DNA of 10,397 nucleotides from an uncultured Opitutia bacterium (GCA_903882335.1 CAIRWP010000272.1:1-10397), one strand, 5' to 3'. Shown: positions 1 to 7,224, counted from the stretch's first letter. The notes: generated from the letters alone by a model not told the origin. Translations and numbers: made by a program.

Positions 1-506
1 GCGGCGGCGGAGAGGCCGGCCGGGCCGGAGCCGATGATGGCGACCTTCTTGCCGGTGCGCTTCACGGGCGGGCGGGGGATGACCCAGCCGTTCTCCCAGC
101 CCTTATCGACGATCGAGACCTCGATGTTCTTGATGGTCACGGCCGGGCGGTTCATGCCGAGGACGCAGGAGCCTTCGCACGGGGCGGGGCAGACGCGGCC
201 GGTGAACTCCGGGAAGTTATTCGTCTTGTGCAGGCGCTCCAGCGCTTCGCGCCAGAGACCCTTGTAGACGAGGTCGTTCCACTCGGGGATCAGGTTATTG
301 ATCGGGCAGCCCGCGGCCATTCCGCTGATGAGCTTGCCCGTGTGGCAGAACGGCACGCCGCAGTCCATGCAGCGCGCCCCCTGGGTGCGGAGCTTCTCGT
401 CGGAATGGTGGTGGTGGATCTCCTTCCAGTCGCCGATGCGGACGAGCGGTTCGCGGTCCGTCGGGAGCTCGCGCTGGAATTCGAAGAAGCCGGTAGGTTT
501 TCCCAT
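1..506 (-). CDS. gltD: Glutamate synthase (NADPH) small subunit, N-terminal part, cut by the window edge
   Basis: This is the electron-input subunit of bacterial glutamate synthase. It oxidises NADPH on FAD and passes electrons through iron-sulfur clusters to GltB, in the cytoplasm. The 168 residues in the window begin MGKPTGFFEFQRE, as expected for the family. Seen directly: a first cysteine group (C46, C49, C54, with C67 in GCPINN), the stretch RTQGARCMDCGVPFC around residues 40-54, a second group CPAPCEGSC (C106, C110, C114), and the start of the FAD-binding Rossmann motif GSGPAG at 159-164. The NADPH-binding half lies beyond the left edge. The ATG at 506-504 is 35 bp after the gltB stop on the same strand, so the two form an operon. 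No Shine-Dalgarno motif precedes the start, so translation may be coupled or SD-independent. An HHHH run at residues 31-34 looks like a local variation. Identification is firm. Confidence 0.96.
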   Translation of the reverse strand, partial: MGKPTGFFEFQRELPTDREPLVRIGDWKEIHHHHSDEKLRTQGARCMDCGVPFCHTGKLISGMAAGCPINNLIPEWNDLVYKGLWREALERLHKTNNFPEFTGRVCPAPCEGSCVLGMNRPAVTIKNIEVSIVDKGWENGWVIPRPPVKRTGKKVAIIGSGPAGLSAA

Positions 507-541
507 GATTGCGAAGGGTTGGTGTCTCTGGGGTGGTGGGC

Positions 542-3500
542 TCAGCCGCCGCCGACGCGGGCTTCGTCGCGGGCGTTGACTTCGAACGCTTCCTGGAGGG
601 CGGCGTCGCCGGAGAGACCCTTGGCCTGCGCGGCGGCGATGGCCTGCAGCACGCGCTTGTAGTCCTTGGGCATGACCTTGACGAACTTGGCGACGGACGC
701 TTCCCAGTCGGCGAGCAGGGCCTTGGCCTTCTGGCTACCCGTGAGGTCGGCGTGGCGCTGGACCAGCGCGCGGAGCTCGGCGGCGTCGGCGCCTTCGACC
801 TTCTCGAGGCCGACCATCTGCTTATTGCAGCGGGTGGCGAAGTCGGCCTTCTCGTCGAGGATGTAGGCCACGCCGCCGGACATGCCCGCGGCGAAGTTGC
901 GGCCCGTGGTCCCGAGGACGACGACCTTGCCGCCCGTCATGTACTCGCAACCGTGGTCGCCCACGCCTTCGACGACGGTGGTCACGCCGGAGTTGCGCAC
1001 GCAGAAGCGCTCGCCCGCGACGCCGCGGAAGAAGGCTTCGCCGGAGGTCGCGCCGTAGAGGGCGACGTTGCCGAGGAGGATGTTGTCCTCGGCCTTGAAG
1101 GTGGCCTGGGCGTCGGGGTAGACGAGGATGCGGCCGCCGGAGAGGCCCTTGCCGACGTAGTCGTTGGCGTCGCCCTCGAGCTCGATGGTCACGCCTGCGG
1201 GAATGAAGGCGCCGAGGGACTGGCCCGCGCTGCCCTTGAACTTGAGGTGGATGGTGCCGTCCGGCAGGCCATGCCAGTGCTTCTTGGTGATCTCGTTGCC
1301 GAGGATCGTGCCGACGACGCGGTGGGTGTTCTTGATCTCGCCTTCGTAGCGGACCTTCTCGCCCTTCTCGATGGCCGGGCGGCACTTCTCCAGCAACACG
1401 GAGAGGTCGAGGCCCTTCTCGAGGCCATGGTCCTGCTTCTCGGTGCAGTAGCGGCCGAACTCGGGGCCGACCTTCGGCGAGTAGAGGAGCTTGGAGAGGT
1501 CGATGCCCTTGGCCTTCCAGTGGTCGACGGCGTGGCGCGCCTCGAGGACGTCGGTGCGGCCGACCATCTCGTTGAGGGTGCGGAAACCGAGGGAGGCCAT
1601 GATCTCGCGGACTTCCTGCGCGATGAAGCGCATGAAGTTGACCGCGTCGTTGGGGTCGCCCTGGAAGTTCTCGCGGAGCTTGGGGTCCTGGGTGGCGACG
1701 CCGACGGGGCAGGTGTTCAGGTGGCACACGCGCATCATGATGCAACCGAGCGACACGAGCGGGGCGGTGGCGAAGCCGAACTCCTCGGCGCCGAGGAGCG
1801 CGGCGACGACGACATCGCGGCCGGTCTTCAACTGGCCGTCGGTCTCGACGACGATGCGCGAGCGCAGGTTATTGAGGACGAGCGTCTGGTGGGTCTCGGC
1901 GAGGCCGAGTTCCCACGGCAGGCCGGCGTGCTTGATGGAGGTCTGGGGCGAGGCGCCCGTACCGCCGTCGAAGCCGGAGATGAGCACGACGTCCGCGTGG
2001 GCCTTGGCGACGCCGGTGGCGATGGTGCCGACGCCGACCTCGGAGACGAGCTTCACGCTGACGCGCGCGGCGCGGTTCGCGTTCTTCAGGTCATGGATGA
2101 GTTCCGAAAGGTCCTCGATCGAGTAGATGTCGTGGTGCGGCGGCGGGGAAATGAGGCCCACGCCGGTGGTGGAGTGACGGACCTTGGCGATCCAGGGGTA
2201 GACCTTGCCGCCGGGGAGCTGGCCGCCTTCGCCGGGCTTCGCGCCCTGGGCCATCTTGATCTGCACTTCTTTGGCCTGAGTGAGGTAGAGGCTGGTGACG
2301 CCGAAGCGGCCGGAGGCGACCTGCTTGATGGCGGAGTTCTTGGAGTCGCCTTGGGCGTTGGTCCAGGTGTAGCGCTCGGGGTCCTCGCCGCCTTCGCCGG
2401 TGTTGGACTTGCCGCCGATGCGGTTCATCGCGATGGCGAGGCTCTCGTGGGCTTCCTTGGAGATGGAGCCGTAGCTCATCGCGCCGGACTTGAAGCGCTT
2501 GAGGATGGTGTCGACGGATTCGACCTCCTCGACCGGCACCGCGGCGCGGGGCTTGAACTGGAGCAGGCCGCGCAGCGTGAAGATCTGCTGCATCTGGTTG
2601 TTCACCAGGCCGGTGTAGACCTTGAAGGTCTCGTAGTTGCCGGTGCGCACGGCCTTCTGGAGGCTGTGGATGACCTGCGGGCTGAAGAGGTGGGCTTCGC
2701 CTTCGTTGCGCCATTGGTAGTCGCCGCCGACGGTAAGGGTCGAGGCGGTCTCGACGCGCTCGGTGTAGGCGAGGCGGTGGCGGGCGAGGGTTTCCTCGGC
2801 GATGGCCGCGAGGTCCGCGCCTTCGATGCGGGTGGCGGTGCCGGTGAAGTACTGGTCGACGACCTTCTGCTGGAGGCCGACGCACTCAAAGATCTGGGCG
2901 CCGAGGTAGCTCTGGATGGTCGAGATGCCGATCTTGGAGGCGACCTTGACGATGCCCTTCGTGGCGGCCTTCACGTAGTTCTTGCAGGCCGTGTAATGGT
3001 CGACGCCGACGAGCAGGCCCTGGCGGATCATGTCGTCGAGGGTCTCGAACGCGAGGTACGGGTTGATGGCGGCGCAACCGTAGCCGATGAGCGTGCAGAA
3101 GTGGTGGACTTCGCGCGGCTCACCCGACTCGAGGATGAGGCCGACCTTGGTGCGCTTGCCTTCGCGGATCAGGTAGTGGTGCAGGCCGGCGACGGCGAGC
3201 AAGGGCGGGATGGCCGCGTTGTGGCGGTCGACGCCGCGGTCGCTCAGGATGATGAGGTTGATGCCGGCGTCGATGTGCAGGCCGGCCTGACGGCAGACCT
3301 CGGCCATCGCCTTCTCGAGGCCCTGGGCACCGTCGCGCGGGTCGAACAGGGTGGGGATGGTGACCGAGCGGAACTGCCCCTGGGCCACGTGGCGGAGCTT
3401 CGCCAGCTCCTGGTTGGTGATGATCGGCGTGGTCAGCTCGATGAGGTGCGCGCTCGCGGGGTTGGGGTCGAGGAGGTTGCGCTCCGGTCCGATGGTGGTG

Positions 3501-5119
3501 ACGGAGGAGGTGACGATCTCCTCGCGGATGCAGTCGATCGGCGGGTTGGTGACCTGCGCGAAGAGCTGCTTGAAGTAGTCGTAGAGGAGTTTCGACTTAT
3601 TGGAGAGGACGGCCAGGGGGATGTCCGTGCCCATCGAGCCGGTGGCCTCGACGCCGTCCTTGCCCATCGGGACGAGGAGCTTGCGCTGGTCCTCGAAGGT
3701 GTAGCCGAAGGCCAGCTGACGCTGGACGACGGTCGAGTGGTCGGCGGTCGGGACCTCGGGGGCGTCGGTGATGTCGGCCAGCTTGATGAGGTTCTTGTTG
3801 AGCCACTCGCGGTAGGGCTTCTGGGCGGCAATCTTCTGCTTGATCTCCTCGTCGGGGACGATGCGGCCTTCCTCCATGTTCACGATGAACATGCGGCCCG
3901 GCTGCAGGCGGCCCTTGGCGGCGACGTTGGCGGGGTCGATCGGTAGGACGCCGGCCTCGGAGCCCATGATGACGTAGTCGTCCTTGGTGACGTAATAGCG
4001 GGAGGGGCGCAGGCCGTTGCGGTCCAGGGTGGCGCCGATCATGGTGCCGTCGGTGAAGACGACGGACGCGGGGCCGTCCCACGGCTCCATGAGGCAGGAC
4101 TGGTACTCGTAGAAGGCCTTCTTCTCCGGGCTCATGGATTCATGGCCGTTCCAGGGCTCGGGAATCATCATCATCATGGCCTCGGGCAGCGAGCGTCCGC
4201 CCATGACCATGAGCTCGAGCACGTTGTCGAACATCGCGGAGTCGGAACCGTTCGGGTTCACGACTGGGACGATCTTCTTGATGTCGGCGCCGAAGAGCGG
4301 GGAGGCCAGCAGGGGCTCGCGCGCCTTCATCCAGTTCACGTTGCCGCGCAGGGTGTTGATCTCGCCGTTGTGGGCGATGAAGTGGTAAGGGTGCGCGCGT
4401 TCCCAGCTCGGGAAGGTGTTGGTCGAGAAGCGGGAGTGGACGAGCGCCAGGGCGGTGTCCATCGACGGGTCGGCCAGGTCCTTGAAGTACTTGCCGACCT
4501 GTTCGGGCATGAGCATGCCCTTGTAGATGAGGGTGCGGCAGGAGAGGGAACTGGCGTAGTAGAACTCGTCCTTGCCGGAGGCGCGCAGCTGGTAGTGGGC
4601 CTGCTTGGAGACGATGAACAGCTTGCGCTCGAAGTCCTGGTCGGTGGCGAGGGACGCCGGCCGGCCGATGAAGGCCTGGCGCACGCGGGGTTCACTCTTC
4701 TGGGCGGTGGCGCCGAGCGAGGAGTTGTCGGTCGGGACGTCGCGCCAGCCGAGGAAGGTGAGGCCTTCGGCCTTCACGATCGCCTCGAAGGTCTTCTCGC
4801 TCTCGGCCCGGATCTTGGCATCCGGGGAGACGTAGAGCATGCCGACGCCATAGTGGCCCGGCTTGGGTAGGCCGGCGGGGCCGTGCTTGGCGAAGAAACC
4901 GTGGGGAAGCTGGAGGAGGATGCCGGCGCCGTCACCGGTGTTGGTCTCGCAGCCGCAGGCGCCGCGGTGGTCCAGGTTCACCAGGATGGTCAGGGCCTGC
5001 TGGATGATCTCGTGGGAGCGCTTGCCTTTCATCTGGCAAACGAAGCCGACGCCGCAGGCGTCATGCTCAAACTGGGGGTCGTACAGACCCTGTTTCTCGG
5101 GGAGGCCGGGATTCTTCAT
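542..5119 (-). CDS. gltB: Glutamate synthase (NADPH) large subunit
   Basis: GltB converts 2-oxoglutarate and glutamine to two glutamates. Ammonia is released in the N-terminal amidotransferase domain and channelled to the FMN site. The protein is 1525 residues, normal for the family. The nucleophile is C22 in FEHDACGVGFV, so a 21-residue propeptide is presumably removed to expose Cys1. Typical amidotransferase motifs follow, including HSRFSTNTFPSW and AHNGEINTLRGN. The synthase domain carries GEGGQLPGGKVYPWIAKVRH and ISPPPHHDIYSIEDL around residues 955-1005. The [3Fe-4S] ligands are C1126, C1132 and C1137 in CIMMRVCHLNTCPVGVA. The C-terminal part (from about 1270) is the GXGXG beta-helix domain, with motifs such as GLSGGRILVYP, YGATSGEAFFRG and MTGGKVVVLG. 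The ATG at 5119 is chosen because it puts the nucleophile at a normal distance. The frame stays open upstream to 5566 only through low-complexity, repeat-derived sequence. No clear SD precedes the ATG. gltD follows directly. Confidence 0.97.
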   Translation of the reverse strand: MKNPGLPEKQGLYDPQFEHDACGVGFVCQMKGKRSHEIIQQALTILVNLDHRGACGCETNTGDGAGILLQLPHGFFAKHGPAGLPKPGHYGVGMLYVSPDAKIRAESEKTFEAIVKAEGLTFLGWRDVPTDNSSLGATAQKSEPRVRQAFIGRPASLATDQDFERKLFIVSKQAHYQLRASGKDEFYYASSLSCRTLIYKGMLMPEQVGKYFKDLADPSMDTALALVHSRFSTNTFPSWERAHPYHFIAHNGEINTLRGNVNWMKAREPLLASPLFGADIKKIVPVVNPNGSDSAMFDNVLELMVMGGRSLPEAMMMMIPEPWNGHESMSPEKKAFYEYQSCLMEPWDGPASVVFTDGTMIGATLDRNGLRPSRYYVTKDDYVIMGSEAGVLPIDPANVAAKGRLQPGRMFIVNMEEGRIVPDEEIKQKIAAQKPYREWLNKNLIKLADITDAPEVPTADHSTVVQRQLAFGYTFEDQRKLLVPMGKDGVEATGSMGTDIPLAVLSNKSKLLYDYFKQLFAQVTNPPIDCIREEIVTSSVTTIGPERNLLDPNPASAHLIELTTPIITNQELAKLRHVAQGQFRSVTIPTLFDPRDGAQGLEKAMAEVCRQAGLHIDAGINLIILSDRGVDRHNAAIPPLLAVAGLHHYLIREGKRTKVGLILESGEPREVHHFCTLIGYGCAAINPYLAFETLDDMIRQGLLVGVDHYTACKNYVKAATKGIVKVASKIGISTIQSYLGAQIFECVGLQQKVVDQYFTGTATRIEGADLAAIAEETLARHRLAYTERVETASTLTVGGDYQWRNEGEAHLFSPQVIHSLQKAVRTGNYETFKVYTGLVNNQMQQIFTLRGLLQFKPRAAVPVEEVESVDTILKRFKSGAMSYGSISKEAHESLAIAMNRIGGKSNTGEGGEDPERYTWTNAQGDSKNSAIKQVASGRFGVTSLYLTQAKEVQIKMAQGAKPGEGGQLPGGKVYPWIAKVRHSTTGVGLISPPPHHDIYSIEDLSELIHDLKNANRAARVSVKLVSEVGVGTIATGVAKAHADVVLISGFDGGTGASPQTSIKHAGLPWELGLAETHQTLVLNNLRSRIVVETDGQLKTGRDVVVAALLGAEEFGFATAPLVSLGCIMMRVCHLNTCPVGVATQDPKLRENFQGDPNDAVNFMRFIAQEVREIMASLGFRTLNEMVGRTDVLEARHAVDHWKAKGIDLSKLLYSPKVGPEFGRYCTEKQDHGLEKGLDLSVLLEKCRPAIEKGEKVRYEGEIKNTHRVVGTILGNEITKKHWHGLPDGTIHLKFKGSAGQSLGAFIPAGVTIELEGDANDYVGKGLSGGRILVYPDAQATFKAEDNILLGNVALYGATSGEAFFRGVAGERFCVRNSGVTTVVEGVGDHGCEYMTGGKVVVLGTTGRNFAAGMSGGVAYILDEKADFATRCNKQMVGLEKVEGADAAELRALVQRHADLTGSQKAKALLADWEASVAKFVKVMPKDYKRVLQAIAAAQAKGLSGDAALQEAFEVNARDEARVGGG

Positions 5120-5196
5120 TGCTTGGTGTGGGCGGAAAAGAGTGGCGAAAGTTGGCGGTGGGAGCCGGTGCCCTTGGGAAGTTCGCAAGGATGTGA

Positions 5197-5227
5197 AATC
5201 TAGTGGGCAATAATCCCCCTCTGTCAA
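5197..5227 (-). promoter_or_regulatory. Candidate sigma-70-type promoter for gltBD
   Basis: On the minus strand a perfect TTGACA (5227-5222) lies about 100 bp upstream of the gltB ATG. The best -10 match is TAGATT (5202-5197; T, A, A and T agree with TATAAT) at a 19-bp spacing, which is longer than ideal. The stretch is AT-richer than its surroundings. The -35 overlaps one arm of an inverted repeat, GTCAA-N14-TTGAC (5223-5246), which could be an operator. No sigma-54 GG/GC element was seen. The position fits a gltBD promoter, but the -10 and spacing are imperfect, so confidence is low. Confidence 0.35.
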
Positions 5228-5300
5228 AGGCAAGTTACAGGTTGACCGGACCCCCGCGGGAGCCCTTTCAGCCTCGGTGCTGACGGCTTTTTCCCATTTG

Positions 5301-5315
5301 CCTAATTTTGTTAGG
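5301..5315. other. Short AT-rich palindrome CCTAA-N5-TTAGG
   Basis: CCTAA (5301-5305) and TTAGG (5311-5315) form a perfect 5-bp inverted repeat around TTTTG. They sit within the only clearly AT-rich patch of the gap between gltB and the methyltransferase gene (about 5286-5320). It could be a regulator-binding site or mark a promoter region for either divergent gene. It lies about 180 bp upstream of the gltB start and about 240 bp upstream of the methyltransferase start. Five-bp arms can occur by chance. Confidence 0.25.
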
Positions 5316-5343
5316 AAAAGTGGCGAACGATGGGCAGGCTCAT

Positions 5344-5415
5344 GGAGGGCTGGACGACTCGAGGGCCGGAGGGCTGGAGGACTCGAGGACCGGAGGGCTG
5401 GAGGACTGGAGGGCC
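5344..5415. repeat. Three tandem 24-bp units built from nine degenerate octamers
   Basis: Units lie at 5344-5367, 5368-5391 and 5392-5415 with no spacer. Each unit differs from the consensus at one position only (unit positions 12, 22 and 17 respectively). Each 24-mer is itself three octamers: GGAGGGCT, then GGAGGACT, then CGAGGGCC. The array is therefore nine copies of an NGAGGRCY-like octamer with all purine-rich strands on plus. The same octamers recur inverted at 5468-5499. The array is stop-free in the plus frame that leads into the methyltransferase and in the gltB frame on minus, which creates spurious N-terminal extensions. Function is unknown. It resembles a dispersed intergenic repeat rather than coding sequence. 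Confidence 0.9.
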
Positions 5416-5499
5416 GTAGCCAGGTAGGGCTGACCGTCCTCGGTCGGCCGCGTGCTCCCGCCCCCTCCACCCTCGTGTCCTCCGGCCCTCGTGTCCTCC
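5376..5499. repeat. Long imperfect inverted repeat with a central 9-bp hairpin
   Basis: The 21-nt segment 5376-5396 matches the reverse complement of 5479-5499 at 19 of 21 positions. The right arm is octamers in reverse orientation, with two copies of CCCTCGTGTCCTCC at 5470-5483 and 5486-5499. The symmetry centre of these arms (5437.5) almost coincides with that of an inner hairpin, GGCTGACCG (5428-5436), loop TCCT, CGGTCGGCC (5441-5449), which has nine pairs including one T-G wobble. Sequence between the outer arms and the hairpin is also partly complementary (GAGG-TGGAGGG blocks). The whole could fold as one long rod in RNA or as a cruciform in DNA. It would lie in the 5' leader of the methyltransferase mRNA if that promoter is upstream. 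Confidence 0.8.
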
Positions 5500-5552
5500 C
5501 TCTCCGCCCGCCATCCTTGACTTCCGCTCCCCCCGCCCCGACTGACTTATCC

Positions 5553-7085
5553 ATGAAAGCCGACAACGAGCTCTACCGCCAGCTGCGGGAACTGCCGCCC
5601 CAGCAGCTCTGGATGGAGGAGGTGCCGAAGTTCGACCGTCTGTCCCCGAAGGAGCGCAACCAGCAGGTCGCCTTGGTCCGGGCGGTGGGGGTGGTCTTCT
5701 CGACTTCCCGTAATCCGGAGATGAAGGCGGCGGTGAAGGCATGGATGGTGGGCCTGCTGCAGGACCCGAACGAGAAGATCCGCCGCTACGCCACCGCCGC
5801 GATCCCGAAGCTCGGCGGCGACGAGTCCTCCGAGCGTAAGTTGCTGGATATCCTGCAGACGACCCAGGTCGATCGCGAGAAGCGCAAGGTCGCCGAGGCC
5901 TTGGAAAAGATCGGCGGCGCCGAGACCCTCAAGGTGGTCGCGGGGAAGGGGGACCAGCTGGTGTCCGAGCAGAAGGTGCGCGCGAGCGTGGCCCGCTTGG
6001 AGGGGCCGGGTGCGATCCGCATGGACGCGATTTTGCCCAAGCAGGCTGGCCTGAAACTGCACCTGCGTTGCCGCGCGGGGTTGGAGTCGATCGTCGCCGA
6101 CGAGTTGCGTGAGGCCGAGGCCCGCCAAGGGAAATTCCGCGTCGTCGAGGTGCGGGGGACCTGCGTGGTGGTCGAGCCCAAGGGGCCGTTCTCGCTGGCC
6201 GACCTTTATCGCTTCCGTTGCTTCGACACCGCGAGCTTCGTGCTCGGTCTGGTCCGCTCCCCGCAGTCGGCCACGGCGATCGAGGAACTGGCCAAGCTGG
6301 TCGCCTCCCCGCTGGCGGAGTTTTTGATGAAGAGCCTGACCGAGGGCGCCCTGCGCTACCGCCTCAGCATGTTGGCCGAAGGTAATCACGATGCGGCGGT
6401 CGCGAAGGTCACCGCGGAGGCCTTCCGCCTCAACCCGCGCATCCTCAATGACGCCCGCGAATCGCCTTGGTCCGTCGACGTCCTGTTCAATGAGATCAGC
6501 GCCTCGGTGGAGCTCCGCCCGCGGGTCAGTCCGAACCCCCGTCTTTATTACCGCACCGATGCCATCAACGCGGCTTCCCACCCACCCTTGGCGGCTTGTC
6601 TGGCTCGCCTCGCCGGCAAGCAGGCCGACGAACTGGTGTGGGATCCGTTCTGCGGTTCGGGCCTCGAGCTCATCGAGGCGGCCTTGTTCGGCGACGTGGC
6701 TCAGGTGGTCGGTACCGACATCGACCCGGCGGCGATCGCGATCGCCCAGGCGAATTTCACCGCGGCCAAGCTGCCGCGGACGAAGGGTGCTTTCTATGCC
6801 TGCGACTTCCGCGACGTGACCAAGATCCCGCAGCTCGACCGCGGCAAGGTCTCGCTGGTCATCTCCAACCCGCCGCTCGGCCGCCGCGTGCGCGTGCCGA
6901 ACATGCATGGCCTCTTCGCCGACCTCTTCCGGCTCTCCTCCGAAGTCCTGCGCTCCGGCGGTCGCCTCGTCTTCGTCAACCCGCTGCGCCTCGAATCCGT
7001 CGACCCGACCCTGCGCCTCGAGTCCCGCCGCCCGGTGGATCTCGGCGGCTATGAGTGCCGCGTCGAAGTCTATCGGAAGCGCTGA
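5553..7085 (+). CDS. Probable RNA methyltransferase: HEAT-like N-terminus, THUMP-like region, UPF0020/TrmN-type catalytic domain
   Basis: This 510-residue cytoplasmic protein is predicted to transfer a methyl group from S-adenosylmethionine to an RNA base, probably guanine N2. Residues about 57-122 look like HEAT-type helical repeats (LLQDPNEKIRRYATAAIPKLGG, then a second pair of helices). Residues from about 167 (HLRCRAGLESIVADELRE) resemble the THUMP/ferredoxin-like module of RlmL and TrmN proteins. The YYRTDAINAASHPPLAACLARLA stretch leads into the Rossmann fold: motif I DPFCGSG (364-370), acidic motif GTDID (387-391) and motif IV NPPLGRR (439-445). Leu replaces the usual aromatic residue of NPPY/F. 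The ATG at 5553 is preferred over 5277, because the extra 92 codons would be translated repeat DNA. No SD is visible. Exact RNA target is not deducible. A DNA methyltransferase is less likely given the THUMP-like part. Confidence 0.82.
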   Translation: MKADNELYRQLRELPPQQLWMEEVPKFDRLSPKERNQQVALVRAVGVVFSTSRNPEMKAAVKAWMVGLLQDPNEKIRRYATAAIPKLGGDESSERKLLDILQTTQVDREKRKVAEALEKIGGAETLKVVAGKGDQLVSEQKVRASVARLEGPGAIRMDAILPKQAGLKLHLRCRAGLESIVADELREAEARQGKFRVVEVRGTCVVVEPKGPFSLADLYRFRCFDTASFVLGLVRSPQSATAIEELAKLVASPLAEFLMKSLTEGALRYRLSMLAEGNHDAAVAKVTAEAFRLNPRILNDARESPWSVDVLFNEISASVELRPRVSPNPRLYYRTDAINAASHPPLAACLARLAGKQADELVWDPFCGSGLELIEAALFGDVAQVVGTDIDPAAIAIAQANFTAAKLPRTKGAFYACDFRDVTKIPQLDRGKVSLVISNPPLGRRVRVPNMHGLFADLFRLSSEVLRSGGRLVFVNPLRLESVDPTLRLESRRPVDLGGYECRVEVYRKR

Positions 7086-7124
7086 GGGCTCGTTGGCGGG
7101 TGAGCGGGTAAGTGGGCGCGCGAG

Positions 7125-7158
7125 CCGCCCGCCGGGGCGGTCGGGCCAGCCCCTTTTT
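7125..7158 (+). terminator. Weak terminator candidate after the methyltransferase gene
   Basis: A perfect 6-bp stem, CCGCCC (7125-7130) and GGGCGG (7135-7140) around loop GCCG, lies 39 bp after the stop codon. A run of five T (7154-7158) follows 13 bases later. A small second hairpin, GGG-CCAG-CCC (7143-7152), sits almost against the T-run and could be the effective stem. The T-run is the only one in the gap. The gap between stem and T-tract is longer than in a canonical intrinsic terminator, so this is tentative. Confidence 0.4.
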
Positions 7159-7160
7159 CT

Positions 7161-7179
7161 TATGTCAGACCTATGACAG
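7161..7179. promoter_or_regulatory. 11-bp-spaced direct repeat that is also TGTCA-N6-TGACA; possible operator
   Basis: TATGTCAG (7161-7168) recurs as TATGACAG (7172-7179) exactly 11 bp on, about one helical turn. The same bases read as an inverted repeat, TGTCA (7163-7167) and TGACA (7174-7178). It lies 46 bp upstream of the next start codon, between the T-run and that gene, where a promoter or operator would be expected. No convincing -35/-10 pair was found beside it. A regulator-binding role is inference. Confidence 0.3.
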
Positions 7180-7224
7180 GCGTGGGCCTAGACGCGCGCC
7201 CGCGGCCGGGTAGACTGGTTCGCC

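Noticed and set aside
509..3946. A 1145-codon open frame on the plus strand antisense to gltB
   Set aside because: It lies wholly opposite a textbook gltB. Its product is a monotonous run of Gly, Ala, Val, Asp and Glu with no recognisable domain. Long antisense frames are expected when sense codons end mostly in G or C.
5303..5310. TAATTTTG, which matches the Bacteroidota -7 promoter consensus TAnnTTTG
   Set aside because: There is no -33 TTTG-type element at suitable spacing, and the gene content and high GC do not suggest Bacteroidota.
5344..5499. Octamer array as a CRISPR
   Set aside because: The units are contiguous with no unique spacers of regular length, and no cas genes are present.
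5277..5552. A 92-residue N-terminal extension of the methyltransferase
   Set aside because: Most of it is translated octamer repeat. The ATG at 5553 begins a coherent globular sequence.
5120..5566. A 149-residue N-terminal extension of GltB
   Set aside because: It would translate the intergenic repeat and the promoter region, has no homology-like features, and would move the nucleophile Cys far from its normal propeptide distance.
5547..6908. A 453-codon open frame on the minus strand opposite the methyltransferase
   Set aside because: It is an antisense shadow of a gene with intact SAM-binding motifs. The product is Arg-, Gly- and Leu-rich without a domain pattern.
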